64,000 bases of DNA, taken from contig NZ_JALPRD010000006.1 in assembly GCF_023197165.1 (NCBI RefSeq), positions 1-64,000 of the forward strand, given 5' to 3'. Both the position numbers and the translations under genes were made by a program. How positions within the stretch are numbered: position 1 is the stretch's first letter; the number at the start of each line of letters is the position of its first letter. This DNA comes from Sphingopyxis sp. MSC1_008. GTDB taxonomy: Bacteria > Pseudomonadota > Alphaproteobacteria > Sphingomonadales > Sphingomonadaceae. Positions 1-8,479 of this stretch are shown piece after piece. Under the pieces are notes generated by a model. It was not told the origin of the DNA. It saw nothing but the letters and a program-made list of their open reading frames with translations, and ran no database searches.

Positions 1-5
1 CTTCA

Positions 6-104
6 GGGGAGGGTTGGGGTGGGGCATGTGGGCACGACGCCCTCCCCGCTGCGACTAGCGAGCAAGCTCGCAAGTCTCGCTGCCCCTCCCGCAAGCGGGA
101 GGGG
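6..104. repeat. G-rich tract and GC hairpin downstream of an acyl-CoA dehydrogenase gene
   Basis: Four runs of three or more G at 6-24 fit the G-quadruplex pattern. At 83-104 there is a perfect hairpin with arms CCCCTCCCGC and GCGGGAGGGG around a two-base loop. It lies just past the stop codon of the minus-strand gene that ends at 110, so it may act as a transcript end, but no T-tract follows. Similar GGGGAGGGTTGGGGTGGGG tracts are common intergenic repeats in alphaproteobacterial genomes (general knowledge). Confidence 0.5.
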
Positions 105-109
105 TGAGA

Positions 110-1228
110 TTAGTAGCCGTTCATGCGGGCGACCTGGTCGATGTGGTAATGTACATCGCCCATAAATTCGGCGAGCGCGCGGTCGCGTTTCATGTAGAGG
201 CCGATGTCATATTCGTCGGTCATGCCGATGCCGCCGTGCATCTGCACGCCTTCGCGCACCGCGAGATTCGCGGCGCGGCCGGCCTTCGCTTTCGCGACCG
301 ACACCATCAGCTTCGCGCCCTCGCTGCCCTGATCGAGCAGTTCCTGCGCCTTCATCACCGTCGCGCGCGCGACTTCCATCTCGCCATAGAGATGCGCGGC
401 GCGGTGCTGGAGGCCCTGGAACTCGCCGATCAGCTTGCCGAACTGCTTGCGTTCCTTGAGGTAGTTCACCGTCATGTCCATCGCGCCCTGTCCGACGCCA
501 ACCATTTCGGCGGCGGCACCGGTGCGGGTGGCGGCGAGCAGCGCGTCGAGAATGTCCTGCCCAGCATCGACTTCGCCGATCACCGCGTCGGCATCGACCT
601 CGACGCCGTCGAGGGTGACGTGGCTGGCCAAGCTGCTGTCGACAAGACGGCGCGGATCGGCGGTGACGCCCTTCGCATCCTTCGGCACCGCGAACAAAGT
701 GATGCCGCCGTCGGTCTTCGCCGCGACAATGCTGATGTCGGCGACATGGCCGTGGAGCACAAAGCTTTTCTTGCCGTCGAGCCGAAACCCATTCCCGGCG
801 CGCGTCGCGGTCGTCGCGATGCGGTCGGGGCGGTGTTTCGCCCCCTCGTCGATCGCGAGCGCGACGATCGCCTCGCCCGATGCGATTGCCGGAAGCCAGC
901 GGCTTGCCTGCGTGCCGCCCGCCTTCGCGAGCGCGGCGACCGCGCCGACGCTGGTCGACAGGAAGGGCGACGGGGTCAGGTTGCGGCCGATTTCCTCGAG
1001 CACGATGCCCGCCTCCATATGCCCCATGCCGAGCCCGCCATGTTCTTCGGGAACGAGCATGCCGGGCAGGCCCATTTCGGTGAACTGCGCCCAGAGGTCG
1101 CGCGAGAAGCCGGTCGCGTCGGCGCTGTCGCGCAATTTGCGCAGATGCGAGACGGGCGCCTGTTCGGCCACGAAGGGCGCGACGCTGTCCTTGAGCATCG
1201 CCTGGTCGTCATTGTGATACAAAGGCAT
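110..1228 (-). CDS. acyl-CoA dehydrogenase family protein (probable partner of the adjacent dehydrogenase)
   Basis: This 372-residue protein has the three-part acyl-CoA dehydrogenase layout: N-terminal helical domain, central beta domain, and C-terminal helical domain. The C-terminal domain carries RKQFGKLIGEFQGLQH and MHGGIGMTDEYDIG. Such flavoenzymes introduce a trans-2 double bond into acyl-CoA. The GxGMTDEY form near the C-terminus, and its position 3 bases after a second dehydrogenase gene on the same strand, recall paired alpha2beta2 dehydrogenases such as mycobacterial FadE28/FadE29, in which only one subunit carries the catalytic glutamate. The natural substrate cannot be read from the sequence. 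Confidence 0.9.
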   Translation of the reverse strand: MPLYHNDDQAMLKDSVAPFVAEQAPVSHLRKLRDSADATGFSRDLWAQFTEMGLPGMLVPEEHGGLGMGHMEAGIVLEEIGRNLTPSPFLSTSVGAVAALAKAGGTQASRWLPAIASGEAIVALAIDEGAKHRPDRIATTATRAGNGFRLDGKKSFVLHGHVADISIVAAKTDGGITLFAVPKDAKGVTADPRRLVDSSLASHVTLDGVEVDADAVIGEVDAGQDILDALLAATRTGAAAEMVGVGQGAMDMTVNYLKERKQFGKLIGEFQGLQHRAAHLYGEMEVARATVMKAQELLDQGSEGAKLMVSVAKAKAGRAANLAVREGVQMHGGIGMTDEYDIGLYMKRDRALAEFMGDVHYHIDQVARMNGY

Positions 1229-1231
1229 GGG

Positions 1232-2413
1232 TCAGGCTCCGGGCAGGTCGAGGATACGCTTGGCGATGACGTTGAGCATGACTTCGCTCGTCCCGCCTTC
1301 GATCGAATTGGCCTTGGTGCGCAGCCAGCCGCGCGCACGCGCGCCGCCCTTGGTCTCTTCGCTGTCCCATTCGAGTGCTTCGCTGCCGCCGCCCGACATC
1401 ACCAGCTCGTGGCGGCGCTTGTTGAGCTCGGTGCCGACATATTTCATCATGTTCGACGACGCGGGATGCGCGCGGCCCGTCTTCCACATGTCCATGAAAC
1501 GCTCGCCCATCGCGCGATAGGCAAAGACATCGACGTCGAACGCCGCCATTTCGGCGCGCAGGATCGGGTCGTCGAGTTCGCCCGCTTCATTCTTGCCGAA
1601 CGCCTTGGCAAAGGCGCCGCCGATGCTGACCATGTCGCCGCCCGCGCCGCCGCCCGAGATCATCTCGCGTTCGTGGCCGAGCAGATATTTGGCGACGTCC
1701 CAGCCGCGGTTGATTTCGCCGATAAACTGCGTCTTGGGCACTTCGACATCGTCGAAGAAGGTTTCGCAGAAGGGCGAGTTGCCGCTGATGAGCAGGATCG
1801 GCTTGGTCGTGACGCCCTTGCTCGCCATGTCGAAGAGCATGAAGGTGATGCCCTGATATTTATTCGCCTTGTCGGTACGGACGAGACAGAAAATCCAGTC
1901 GGCCTTGTCGGCGTAACTCGTCCAGATCTTCGATCCGTTGACGACCCAATGATCGCCCTTGTCCTCGCCAAAGGTCTGCAAGCTGACGAGGTCGCTGCCC
2001 GAGCCAGGTTCCGAATAGCCCTGGCACCAGCGGATTTCGCCGCGCGCGATCGGGTTCAGATACTCGACCTTCTGCTCCTCGGTGCCGAATTGCAGCAGCG
2101 CGGGGCCGAGCATCCAGATGCCGAAGCTGTCGAGCGGCGAACGCGCGTTGATGCGCTTCATTTCCTGTTTGAAGACCTTGGTCTGCTCGGGGGTCAGCCC
2201 GGCGCCGCCATAGGGCTTGGGCCAGTCGGGGACGGTGTAGCCCTTCGCGACGCAGGCTTCGAGCCAAGCTTTCTGGGCGTCATTCTTGAATACCCAGTTG
2301 CGCCCGCCCCAGCAGACGTCGCCTTCGTCCCGCACGGGCTCGCGCATTTCGGCGGGGCAGTTCGCCTCCAGCCATTCGCGCACCTCGGTGCGGAAAGCGT
2401 CCAGTTCGCTCAT
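1232..2413 (-). CDS. acyl-CoA dehydrogenase family protein
   Basis: A 393-residue acyl-CoA dehydrogenase with the flavin-contacting stretch YSEPGSGSDLVSLQT and a C-terminal SIEGGTSEVMLNVIAKRIL motif, where the usual EGT(S/N) glutamate is present. The ATG at 2413 (MSELDAFRTEVREW) was chosen because AGGAG lies at the right spacing upstream and family similarity begins there; an in-frame start 126 bases further upstream adds only low-complexity residues. It is the first gene of a two-gene operon with the dehydrogenase ending at 110 and is divergent from the SDR starting at 2587. The two products probably form one hetero-oligomeric enzyme (inference). Confidence 0.9.
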   Translation of the reverse strand: MSELDAFRTEVREWLEANCPAEMREPVRDEGDVCWGGRNWVFKNDAQKAWLEACVAKGYTVPDWPKPYGGAGLTPEQTKVFKQEMKRINARSPLDSFGIWMLGPALLQFGTEEQKVEYLNPIARGEIRWCQGYSEPGSGSDLVSLQTFGEDKGDHWVVNGSKIWTSYADKADWIFCLVRTDKANKYQGITFMLFDMASKGVTTKPILLISGNSPFCETFFDDVEVPKTQFIGEINRGWDVAKYLLGHEREMISGGGAGGDMVSIGGAFAKAFGKNEAGELDDPILRAEMAAFDVDVFAYRAMGERFMDMWKTGRAHPASSNMMKYVGTELNKRRHELVMSGGGSEALEWDSEETKGGARARGWLRTKANSIEGGTSEVMLNVIAKRILDLPGA

Positions 2414-2586
2414 CCTTTTGGCTCCTCTTCTGCCGCCAAATCTACGTCCGCTTCGCTGCTTTACGCAAGCGTCAACTTGGATCGACGCGCCTGCCGTTAC
2501 GGCGCCGTAGCGTCGGTTCGACCGCCGTTGACGCGTCACCTTTGGCGCCTAAGCTAAGTGGCAAAAGAAAACGGGAGAATGGGTCA
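2414..2586. promoter_or_regulatory. divergent promoter region with palindromes
   Basis: This spacer separates the divergent dehydrogenase and SDR operons. It holds a perfect 12-bp palindrome TACGGCGCCGTA at 2498-2509 and a 10-bp palindrome TGACGCGTCA at 2529-2538. Copies of GTTGACGC occur in opposite orientations at 2469-2476 (reverse) and around 2527-2534 (forward). These have the size and symmetry of operators for a dimeric repressor such as a TetR or GntR protein. No regulator gene is adjacent, so the identity of the binder is unknown. Confidence 0.4.
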
Positions 2587-3444
2587 ATGCGATTCGCAGG
2601 CAAGATAGCCGTCGTCACCGGCGCGGCGTCGGGCATCGGCAAGGCAGCGGTTTTGAAACTCGCGGGCGAGGGCGCCCACGTCTTCGCCGCCGACATCGAC
2701 GAGGCAGGCGGACGGGCGCTCGCCGAGCAATCGAACGGCAAGATCGATTTCGTCCGCTGCGACGTCACCAAGCCATCGGACATCGAGGCGCTGATGAATA
2801 AAGCCGCGGCGAAAGCCGGCGGGATCGACATCGTGTTCAATAATGCCGCCGCCGCGGGCGACCGCGCGCCGATCGACGAGATCAGCCCCGAAGGCTGGGA
2901 CCTGACGATGGACCTGGTGCTGAAGTCGGTCGCGATGGGGATCCGTTACGCCGCGCCGCATATGAAGGGGCGCAAGGGCGCAAGCATCGTGAACACGGCG
3001 AGCGTCGCTGCACTCGGCGCGGGCTATTCGCCGATCGCCTATGCGGTGGCGAAGGCGGGCGTGCTGCATCTCTCCAAGGTCGCCGCGACCGACCTCGCGC
3101 GTTACGGCATTCGCGTCAACGCGATCTGCCCCGGCTTCATCAACACCAATATCTTCACCTCGTCGCTCGATGTGCCCGACGAACATAAGGATCAGGCGAA
3201 GGCGATCATCGCGGGGATGAGCGAGGCAGCGCAGCCCGTCGCGCGCGGCGGCCAGCCCGAGGATATCGCCAACGCCGTCGCCTATCTCGCAAGCGAAGAC
3301 TCCTCCTTCATGACCGGCACCCACATGCTGGTCGACGGCGGGCTGACGATCGGCCAGCGCCACGCCTGGGATCCCGAAGCCCCCGGGCTGTTCGACGCGC
3401 TCGTGGCGATGGAGGAGGCCGCCAAGGCCGGAGCCGACGCGTGA
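2587..3444 (+). CDS. SDR family NAD(P)-dependent oxidoreductase
   Basis: A 285-residue classical short-chain dehydrogenase/reductase. Residues 11-18 (TGAASGIG) are the nucleotide-binding glycine motif, NNAA follows at mid-length, and YAVAK supplies the catalytic Tyr and Lys. The ATG at 2587 follows a GGGAGAATGGG ribosome site and matches the normal SDR N-terminus. The C-terminus is about 25 residues longer than the classical SDR core. The stop overlaps the GTG start of the transporter at 3441 by four bases, so the two are translationally coupled. A role in oxidising a hydroxyacyl or alcohol intermediate of the neighbouring acyl-CoA pathway is likely but not proven. Confidence 0.9.
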   Translation: MRFAGKIAVVTGAASGIGKAAVLKLAGEGAHVFAADIDEAGGRALAEQSNGKIDFVRCDVTKPSDIEALMNKAAAKAGGIDIVFNNAAAAGDRAPIDEISPEGWDLTMDLVLKSVAMGIRYAAPHMKGRKGASIVNTASVAALGAGYSPIAYAVAKAGVLHLSKVAATDLARYGIRVNAICPGFINTNIFTSSLDVPDEHKDQAKAIIAGMSEAAQPVARGGQPEDIANAVAYLASEDSSFMTGTHMLVDGGLTIGQRHAWDPEAPGLFDALVAMEEAAKAGADA

Positions 3445-4901
3445 GCGCGGCGGCCGCGACGGTTCCTCCGCCCAAACGCCTGCCCCTATGGCTGAAGGCG
3501 ACGCACGGCCTTGGCAGCATCGCTTACGGGGTCAAGGATAATGGCTTTTCGACCTTCCTGCTGCTCTTTTACAATCAGGTCATCGGCCTCGACGCCGGCA
3601 TCGTCGGCGCCGCGATCATGGTCGCGCTGATCGCCGACGCCTTTGTCGATCCGGTGATCGGCGAGCTGACCGACCGCACGCGCAGTCGCTGGGGCCGCCG
3701 CCTGCCGTGGCTTTACGGCGCCCCGATCCCGCTCGCGATCGCGTGGATGCTGCTGTGGAGCCCGCCCGAGATGAGCGACACGATGACCGTCGCCTGGCTG
3801 ATCGGCTTCGCGATCGTCGTCCGGTCGCTGGTATCGATGTGCGAAGTGCCTTCGGTCGCGATCGTCCCCGAGCTCACGGGCGATTATGACGAGCGCACCG
3901 CCGTCATGCGCTATCGCTTCCTGTTCGGCTGGGGCGGTGGGCTGCTGATCCTTCTCCTTGCTTACGGCGTCTTTTTCGGCGGCGCGAAAGGGCTCGTCGA
4001 TCCCGACGGCTATTTCCCCTATGCCCTCGCCGGCGCGCTGATGATGGCGGGCGCGGTGCTGATCTCGGCCGCGGGGCAGCACAAAAGGATCGCAGTATCG
4101 AACCTCGCCGATGTGAAGCCGGTGATGACGCTGCGCCACATCCTGCGCGATATGCGCGATACTTTGTCGAACCGCGCCTTCCTGTGGCTGATCTTCGCCG
4201 CGCTGTTCGGTTTCATCAATCAGGGCATCACCTTTTCGATGAACAATTATCTGCTCGGTTTCTTCTGGCAGTTCACGCAGGGCGAAATGGTCGCTTATGT
4301 CTTCCTGCTGTTCGGGTCGATGATCGCGGCCTTTCTGCTCGTCGCGCCGCTTTCGGCGAAGCTTGGCAAGCGCGACGGAGCCATTTTCGCCGGCGCCGTC
4401 GCGCTGCTCGTCAACAGCGGCATCTATTTCGCGTGGATCCAGGGCGTGTTTCCCGGCCTGCCGGGCAAGCCGAGCGTGGCGACGATGTTCGCGCTCGTGT
4501 TCGTGTCCAACAGCTTCTCGATCATCCTGATGATCCTGTCGTCGTCGATGATGGCCGACGTCGTCGAAGCGTCGCAGAGCGAAACGGGGCGCCGATCGGA
4601 AGGCCTGTTCTTCGCCGGCTATTTCTTCATGCAGAAATGCGCGACGGGCATCGGCATTTTCGCCGCCGGGCTGATCCTGTCGTTCGCGGCCTTTCCGGCG
4701 AATGCGAAGCCGGGGGAGGTCGGCAGCGACGTGCTCGGCAATCTCGCGCTCGGCTATGCGCTTGCGATCCTGATCATCGGCACGCTGGGATTGATCGTGA
4801 TGCGGCGCTTCCCGATCTCGCGCGCCGATCACGAGGCGCGGCTGGCGTTGCTGGGCGACGCCGCGCGCGGCGAACCCGATGCCACGGGAGCGCATCCGTA
4901 G
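3441..4901 (+). CDS. MFS transporter of the GPH (MFS_2, melibiose-symporter-like) family
   Basis: A 486-residue integral membrane protein with about twelve hydrophobic segments. The loop DPVIGELTDRTRSRWGRR after the second segment is the signature of the glycoside-pentoside-hexuronide:cation symporter family. It starts with GTG inside the upstream SDR stop (GTGA overlap). Many sphingomonad members of this family lie beside catabolic genes for lipids, steroids or aromatics rather than sugars, so the substrate may be the acid fed to this cluster (inference). The C-terminal 25 residues are hydrophilic. Confidence 0.85.
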   Translation: MSAAAATVPPPKRLPLWLKATHGLGSIAYGVKDNGFSTFLLLFYNQVIGLDAGIVGAAIMVALIADAFVDPVIGELTDRTRSRWGRRLPWLYGAPIPLAIAWMLLWSPPEMSDTMTVAWLIGFAIVVRSLVSMCEVPSVAIVPELTGDYDERTAVMRYRFLFGWGGGLLILLLAYGVFFGGAKGLVDPDGYFPYALAGALMMAGAVLISAAGQHKRIAVSNLADVKPVMTLRHILRDMRDTLSNRAFLWLIFAALFGFINQGITFSMNNYLLGFFWQFTQGEMVAYVFLLFGSMIAAFLLVAPLSAKLGKRDGAIFAGAVALLVNSGIYFAWIQGVFPGLPGKPSVATMFALVFVSNSFSIILMILSSSMMADVVEASQSETGRRSEGLFFAGYFFMQKCATGIGIFAAGLILSFAAFPANAKPGEVGSDVLGNLALGYALAILIIGTLGLIVMRRFPISRADHEARLALLGDAARGEPDATGAHP

Positions 4902-4979
4902 CGATCGTGTCGCCAAGCGGCGGAATGATGTAATTTTAGGGCCGCGGGACTTGGCAAGGCCGGCGAATCGGTCCAAAGG

Positions 4980-4995
4980 TTTACGTGAACGTAAA
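4980..4995. promoter_or_regulatory. inverted-repeat operator candidate TTTACGT-N2-ACGTAAA
   Basis: The sequence TTTACGTGAACGTAAA has perfect 7-bp arms around a two-base centre. It lies 16 bases before the ATG at 5012, in the 110-bp spacer upstream of the seven-gene operon. The shape is like operators reported for TetR- and MerR-type regulators of fatty-acid and branched-chain acyl-CoA breakdown. The regulator itself is not in the window. I did not find the same element elsewhere in the window. Confidence 0.55.
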
Positions 4996-5011
4996 GGGAA
5001 AGGACGCGCAG

Positions 5012-6301
5012 ATGGACTTCGATCTCACCGACCGGCAGGTCTATTGGCGCGACCGGGTCCGCGATTTCATCGAGCGCAAGGTTCGCCCTGCGGTCCCGAC
5101 CTATCAGGAGCAGGACAAGGCGGGCGACCGCTGGAAAGTCATCCAGATCGTCGAGGACCTGAAGGCCGAAGCGAAAGAAGCCGGCATCTGGAACCTGTTC
5201 ATGCCGCCCAAGTCGGGCGCGCACCACCATGTCGACGAGACGTTCGAATTCGAGGGTCCCGGCCTCACCAACCTCGAATATGCGCTGTGCGCCGAGGAAA
5301 TGGGCCGCGTCGGTTTTGCGAGCGAAGTGTTCAACTGCTCGGCGCCCGACACCGGCAATATGGAAGTGTTCCACCGTTACGGGACGCGCGCGCAGAAGGA
5401 CAAATATCTCGGCCGCCTGATGAACGGCGAGATCCGTTCGGCCTTTCTGATGACCGAGCCGCGCGTCGCCTCGTCCGACGCGACGAACATCGAAACGCGG
5501 ATCGAGCGCGACGGCGACGACTATGTCATCAACGGCACCAAATGGTGGTCGTCGGGCGCGGGCGATCCGCGCTGCGAGGTCGCGATCGTGATGGGCAAGA
5601 CCGATTTCGCTGCCAAGCGCCACGCGCAGCAGTCGATGGTGCTGATGCCGCTGAACACGCCCGGCGTGAACATCCTGCGCCACCTGCCCGTCTTCGGTTA
5701 TGACGACGCGCCGCACGGCCATATGGAAATCGAGCTGAAGGACGTCCGCGTCAACGCCGAGGAAGCGATGCTGCTCGGCGAAGGCCGCGGGTTCGAGATC
5801 GCGCAGGGGCGCCTCGGGCCGGGGCGCATCCACCATTGCATGCGCACGATCGGCGTGGCGGAAGAAGCGATTGCGAAGATGGCGAAGCGGCTCCAGTCGC
5901 GCGTTGCGTTCGGCAAGAAGGTCGCCGAATACAGCATCTGGGAACATCGCCTCGCCCGCGCGCGCATCGATATCGAGATGACGCGCCTGCTCTGCCTCAA
6001 GGCCGCCGACATGATGGACAAGGTCGGCAACAAGTCGGCCGCTGCCGAGATCGCGATGATCAAGGTGCAGGCGCCGAACATGGCGCTCAAGATCATCGAC
6101 GACGCGATCCAGGCGCATGGCGGCGGCGGCGTGTCCGAGGATTTCGGGCTGGCCAAAGCCTATGCGCATCAGCGCACCCTCCGCTTGGCCGACGGGCCCG
6201 ACGAAGTCCACGAACGCGCGATCGCGCGCATCGAATTCGCCAAGCATAGCGAGGCGAGCGCGCCGGGCTTTTCGTCGGGCGACATCGGCGTTTCGCGTTA
6301 A
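5012..6301 (+). CDS. ACAD10/ACAD11-type acyl-CoA dehydrogenase
   Basis: A 429-residue protein that closely resembles the dehydrogenase half of ACAD10/ACAD11. Shared stretches include [47 protein letters not shown] and [10 protein letters not shown]. In mammals that domain is fused behind an APH-fold kinase domain; in Pseudomonas putida levulinate catabolism the two functions are separate proteins (LvaA kinase, LvaC dehydrogenase-like). The kinase homologue here is the third gene of this operon. The expected reaction is removal of phosphate from 4-phosphoacyl-CoA to give enoyl-CoA, or ordinary dehydrogenation. The ATG at 5012 is preceded by GGAAAGGA. A GTG at 4985 would place the start inside the operator and is less likely. 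Confidence 0.9.
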   Translation: MDFDLTDRQVYWRDRVRDFIERKVRPAVPTYQEQDKAGDRWKVIQIVEDLKAEAKEAGIWNLFMPPKSGAHHHVDETFEFEGPGLTNLEYALCAEEMGRVGFASEVFNCSAPDTGNMEVFHRYGTRAQKDKYLGRLMNGEIRSAFLMTEPRVASSDATNIETRIERDGDDYVINGTKWWSSGAGDPRCEVAIVMGKTDFAAKRHAQQSMVLMPLNTPGVNILRHLPVFGYDDAPHGHMEIELKDVRVNAEEAMLLGEGRGFEIAQGRLGPGRIHHCMRTIGVAEEAIAKMAKRLQSRVAFGKKVAEYSIWEHRLARARIDIEMTRLLCLKAADMMDKVGNKSAAAEIAMIKVQAPNMALKIIDDAIQAHGGGGVSEDFGLAKAYAHQRTLRLADGPDEVHERAIARIEFAKHSEASAPGFSSGDIGVSR

Positions 6302-6323
6302 AACCTGAATTCGGAGAGATATT

Positions 6324-7415
6324 GTGACCAAAGCCGCGATTCTGATCGAACCGGGCAAGCCGCTGTCGATCGAGACGGTGCAGATTGCCGATTGCGGCCC
6401 GCACGAGGTGCGCATCCGCACCATGGCGTGCGGGCTCTGCCATTCGGACCTGCATTTCATCGACGGCGCCTATCCGCACCCCCTGCCCGCGATCCCCGGC
6501 CATGAGGCCGCGGGCATCGTCGAGGCGGTCGGCAGCGAGGTGCGCACGGTCAAGGTCGGCGACGCGGTCGTCACCTGCCTTTCGGCCTTTTGCGGCCATT
6601 GCGAGTTCTGTGTGTCGGGCCGCATGTCGCTGTGCATGGGCGGCGATACGCGCCGGCCCGCAGGGTCGGCGCCGCGCATCACACGCCCCGACGGGTCGCC
6701 TGTCAACCAGATGCTTAACCTGTCGGCCTTTGCCGAAACGATGCTCGTCCACGAACATGCGTGCGTCGCGATCGATCCCGCGATGCCGCTCGACCGCGCG
6801 GCGGTGATCGGCTGCGCGGTGACGACGGGCGCGGGCACGATCTTCAATGCGTGCAAGGTCACGCCGGGCGAAACCGTTGCGGTCGTCGGCTGCGGCGGCG
6901 TCGGGCTCGCGACGATCAACGCCGCGAAGATCGCGGGCGCGGGGCGCATCATCGCCGCCGACCCGGTTCCCGAAAAGCGCGCGCTGGCGGTCAAGCTCGG
7001 CGCGACCGACGTCGTCGACGCGCTCGCCGACGATGCCGCGAAGCAGATCGTCGAACTGACGAAGGGCGGCGTCGATCATGCGATCGAAGCCGTGGGCCGC
7101 CCCGCATCGGCGAGCCTTGCGGTCGCCTCGCTCCGCCGCGGCGGCACTGCGACGATCCTCGGCATGATGCCGCTGAGCGAGAAAGTCGGGCTCAGCGCGA
7201 TGGACCTGCTTTCGGGCAAGAAATTGCAGGGCGCGATCATGGGCGGCAACCGCTTCCCGGTGGACATCCCGCGGCTCGTCGATTTTTACCTCCGCGGCCT
7301 GCTCGACCTCGACTCGATCGTCGCCGAGACGATCCCGCTCGCCAAGGTCAACGAGGGTTTCGACAAGATGCGAAAGGGCGACGCCGCACGGTCGGTGATC
7401 GTGTTCGACCAATGA
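6324..7415 (+). CDS. zinc-dependent alcohol dehydrogenase (MDR superfamily)
   Basis: A 363-residue medium-chain dehydrogenase. Catalytic zinc ligands are visible as C39 and H60 (GHE), and structural zinc ligands as C90, C93, C96 and C104. The cofactor motif VGCGGVGLA lies near residue 190. The layout resembles class III/aryl-alcohol dehydrogenases. Translation starts with GTG after GGAGAGAT. The gene lies between the ACAD10/11-like dehydrogenase and the kinase and overlaps the kinase start by four bases (ATGA). A plausible job is oxidation of an alcohol to an aldehyde or ketone at entry to the pathway; the substrate is not determinable. Confidence 0.9.
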   Translation: MTKAAILIEPGKPLSIETVQIADCGPHEVRIRTMACGLCHSDLHFIDGAYPHPLPAIPGHEAAGIVEAVGSEVRTVKVGDAVVTCLSAFCGHCEFCVSGRMSLCMGGDTRRPAGSAPRITRPDGSPVNQMLNLSAFAETMLVHEHACVAIDPAMPLDRAAVIGCAVTTGAGTIFNACKVTPGETVAVVGCGGVGLATINAAKIAGAGRIIAADPVPEKRALAVKLGATDVVDALADDAAKQIVELTKGGVDHAIEAVGRPASASLAVASLRRGGTATILGMMPLSEKVGLSAMDLLSGKKLQGAIMGGNRFPVDIPRLVDFYLRGLLDLDSIVAETIPLAKVNEGFDKMRKGDAARSVIVFDQ

Positions 7416-8479
7416 CGCTCGACGCGCAAAAGGCGTTCAGCGGCACCGTCGCGCCCGAGGGCGCCGACGTGCTCGACGAGACGAAGCTGACGGCGTGGAT
7501 GGAAGCGAATGTCGAAGGCTTCGAAGGGCCGCTGACCCAAGGCAAATTCGCCGGCGGCCAGTCGAACCCGACCTACAAGATCAGCGCGCCGTCGGGCAAT
7601 TATGTGCTCCGCCGCAAGCCCTTCGGCCCGCTGCTCCCTTCGGCGCACGCGGTCGACCGCGAGTATAAGGTGCAGGCGGGACTCCACAAAATGGGCTTCC
7701 CGGTCGCGCGCCAATATGGCCTCTGCACCGACGAGGATGTCGTCGGCAGCTGGTTCTATGTGATGTCGATGGTCGATGGCCACACGATCTGGGACGGCGC
7801 GATGCCGGGGTCGACCCCCGAGAACCGCCGCGCCACTTACGAAGCGATGATCGATACGCTCGCCGCGCTGCACAGCGTCGATGTCGAGGCGGCGGGGCTG
7901 TCGGATTTCGGCAAGCCGGGGAATTATTTCGGCCGGCAGGTTGATCGCTGGACAAAGCAGTACCGGCTGTCCGAAACCGAGACGATGGACGAAATGGAGC
8001 AGTTGATTGCCTGGCTGCCCGCGACGCTGCCCGAGCAGACGCGCACTAGCGTCGTCCATGGCGATTACCGCATCGACAATATGATCTATGCCAAGGATCG
8101 CCCCGAGGTGCTCGCGGCACTCGACTGGGAGCTCTCGACATTGGGCGATCCGCTCGCCGATTTCACCTATGTCGCGATGGCGTGGGTCACCGAAAATGGC
8201 GGGCGTTCCGGCGTCATGGATCTCGATCGCAAGGCGCTCGGCATCCCCGAACTCGACGAGATGGTCGAGCGTTATTGCGCCGCCACGGGCCGCGACGGCG
8301 TGCCCGACATGAACTGGTATTTCGCCTATAATTTCTTCCGCCTCGCCGGCATCATCCAGGGGATCAAGAAGCGTGTGATCGAGGGCACCGCCTCGTCGCA
8401 GCACGCCAAGGACATGTCCGAACGCGTCCGTCCGCTCGCCGAACGCGCGTGGGACTTTGCAAAGAAGGCCGGCGCATGA
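7412..8479 (+). CDS. APH-fold phosphotransferase, kinase half of an ACAD10/11-like system
   Basis: A 355-residue phosphotransferase of the aminoglycoside/choline kinase fold. The Brenner catalytic motif is HGDYRIDN (residues 216-223), and the metal-binding DWE is at 238-240. The N-terminal stretch FAGGQSNPTYKI is the glycine-rich loop of this subfamily. It matches the N-terminal domain of ACAD10/ACAD11 and the LvaA-type 4-hydroxyacyl-CoA kinases rather than drug-modifying enzymes. The context supports this: an ACAD10/11-type dehydrogenase lies two genes upstream in the same operon. The expected role is ATP-dependent phosphorylation of a 4-hydroxyacyl-CoA. It starts inside the upstream stop and overlaps the next SDR by four bases. 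Confidence 0.88.
   Translation: MTLDAQKAFSGTVAPEGADVLDETKLTAWMEANVEGFEGPLTQGKFAGGQSNPTYKISAPSGNYVLRRKPFGPLLPSAHAVDREYKVQAGLHKMGFPVARQYGLCTDEDVVGSWFYVMSMVDGHTIWDGAMPGSTPENRRATYEAMIDTLAALHSVDVEAAGLSDFGKPGNYFGRQVDRWTKQYRLSETETMDEMEQLIAWLPATLPEQTRTSVVHGDYRIDNMIYAKDRPEVLAALDWELSTLGDPLADFTYVAMAWVTENGGRSGVMDLDRKALGIPELDEMVERYCAATGRDGVPDMNWYFAYNFFRLAGIIQGIKKRVIEGTASSQHAKDMSERVRPLAERAWDFAKKAGA

Noticed and set aside
104-2557. Very long open frame on the plus strand opposite the two acyl-CoA dehydrogenases
   Set aside because: It has no family motifs and mirrors the codon pattern of the genes on the other strand; such antisense frames are expected at this G+C.
7412-8479. Aminoglycoside resistance kinase
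   Set aside because: The fold is shared, but the motifs and operon context fit ACAD10/11- or LvaA-type acyl-CoA kinases; no resistance genes or mobile elements are near.
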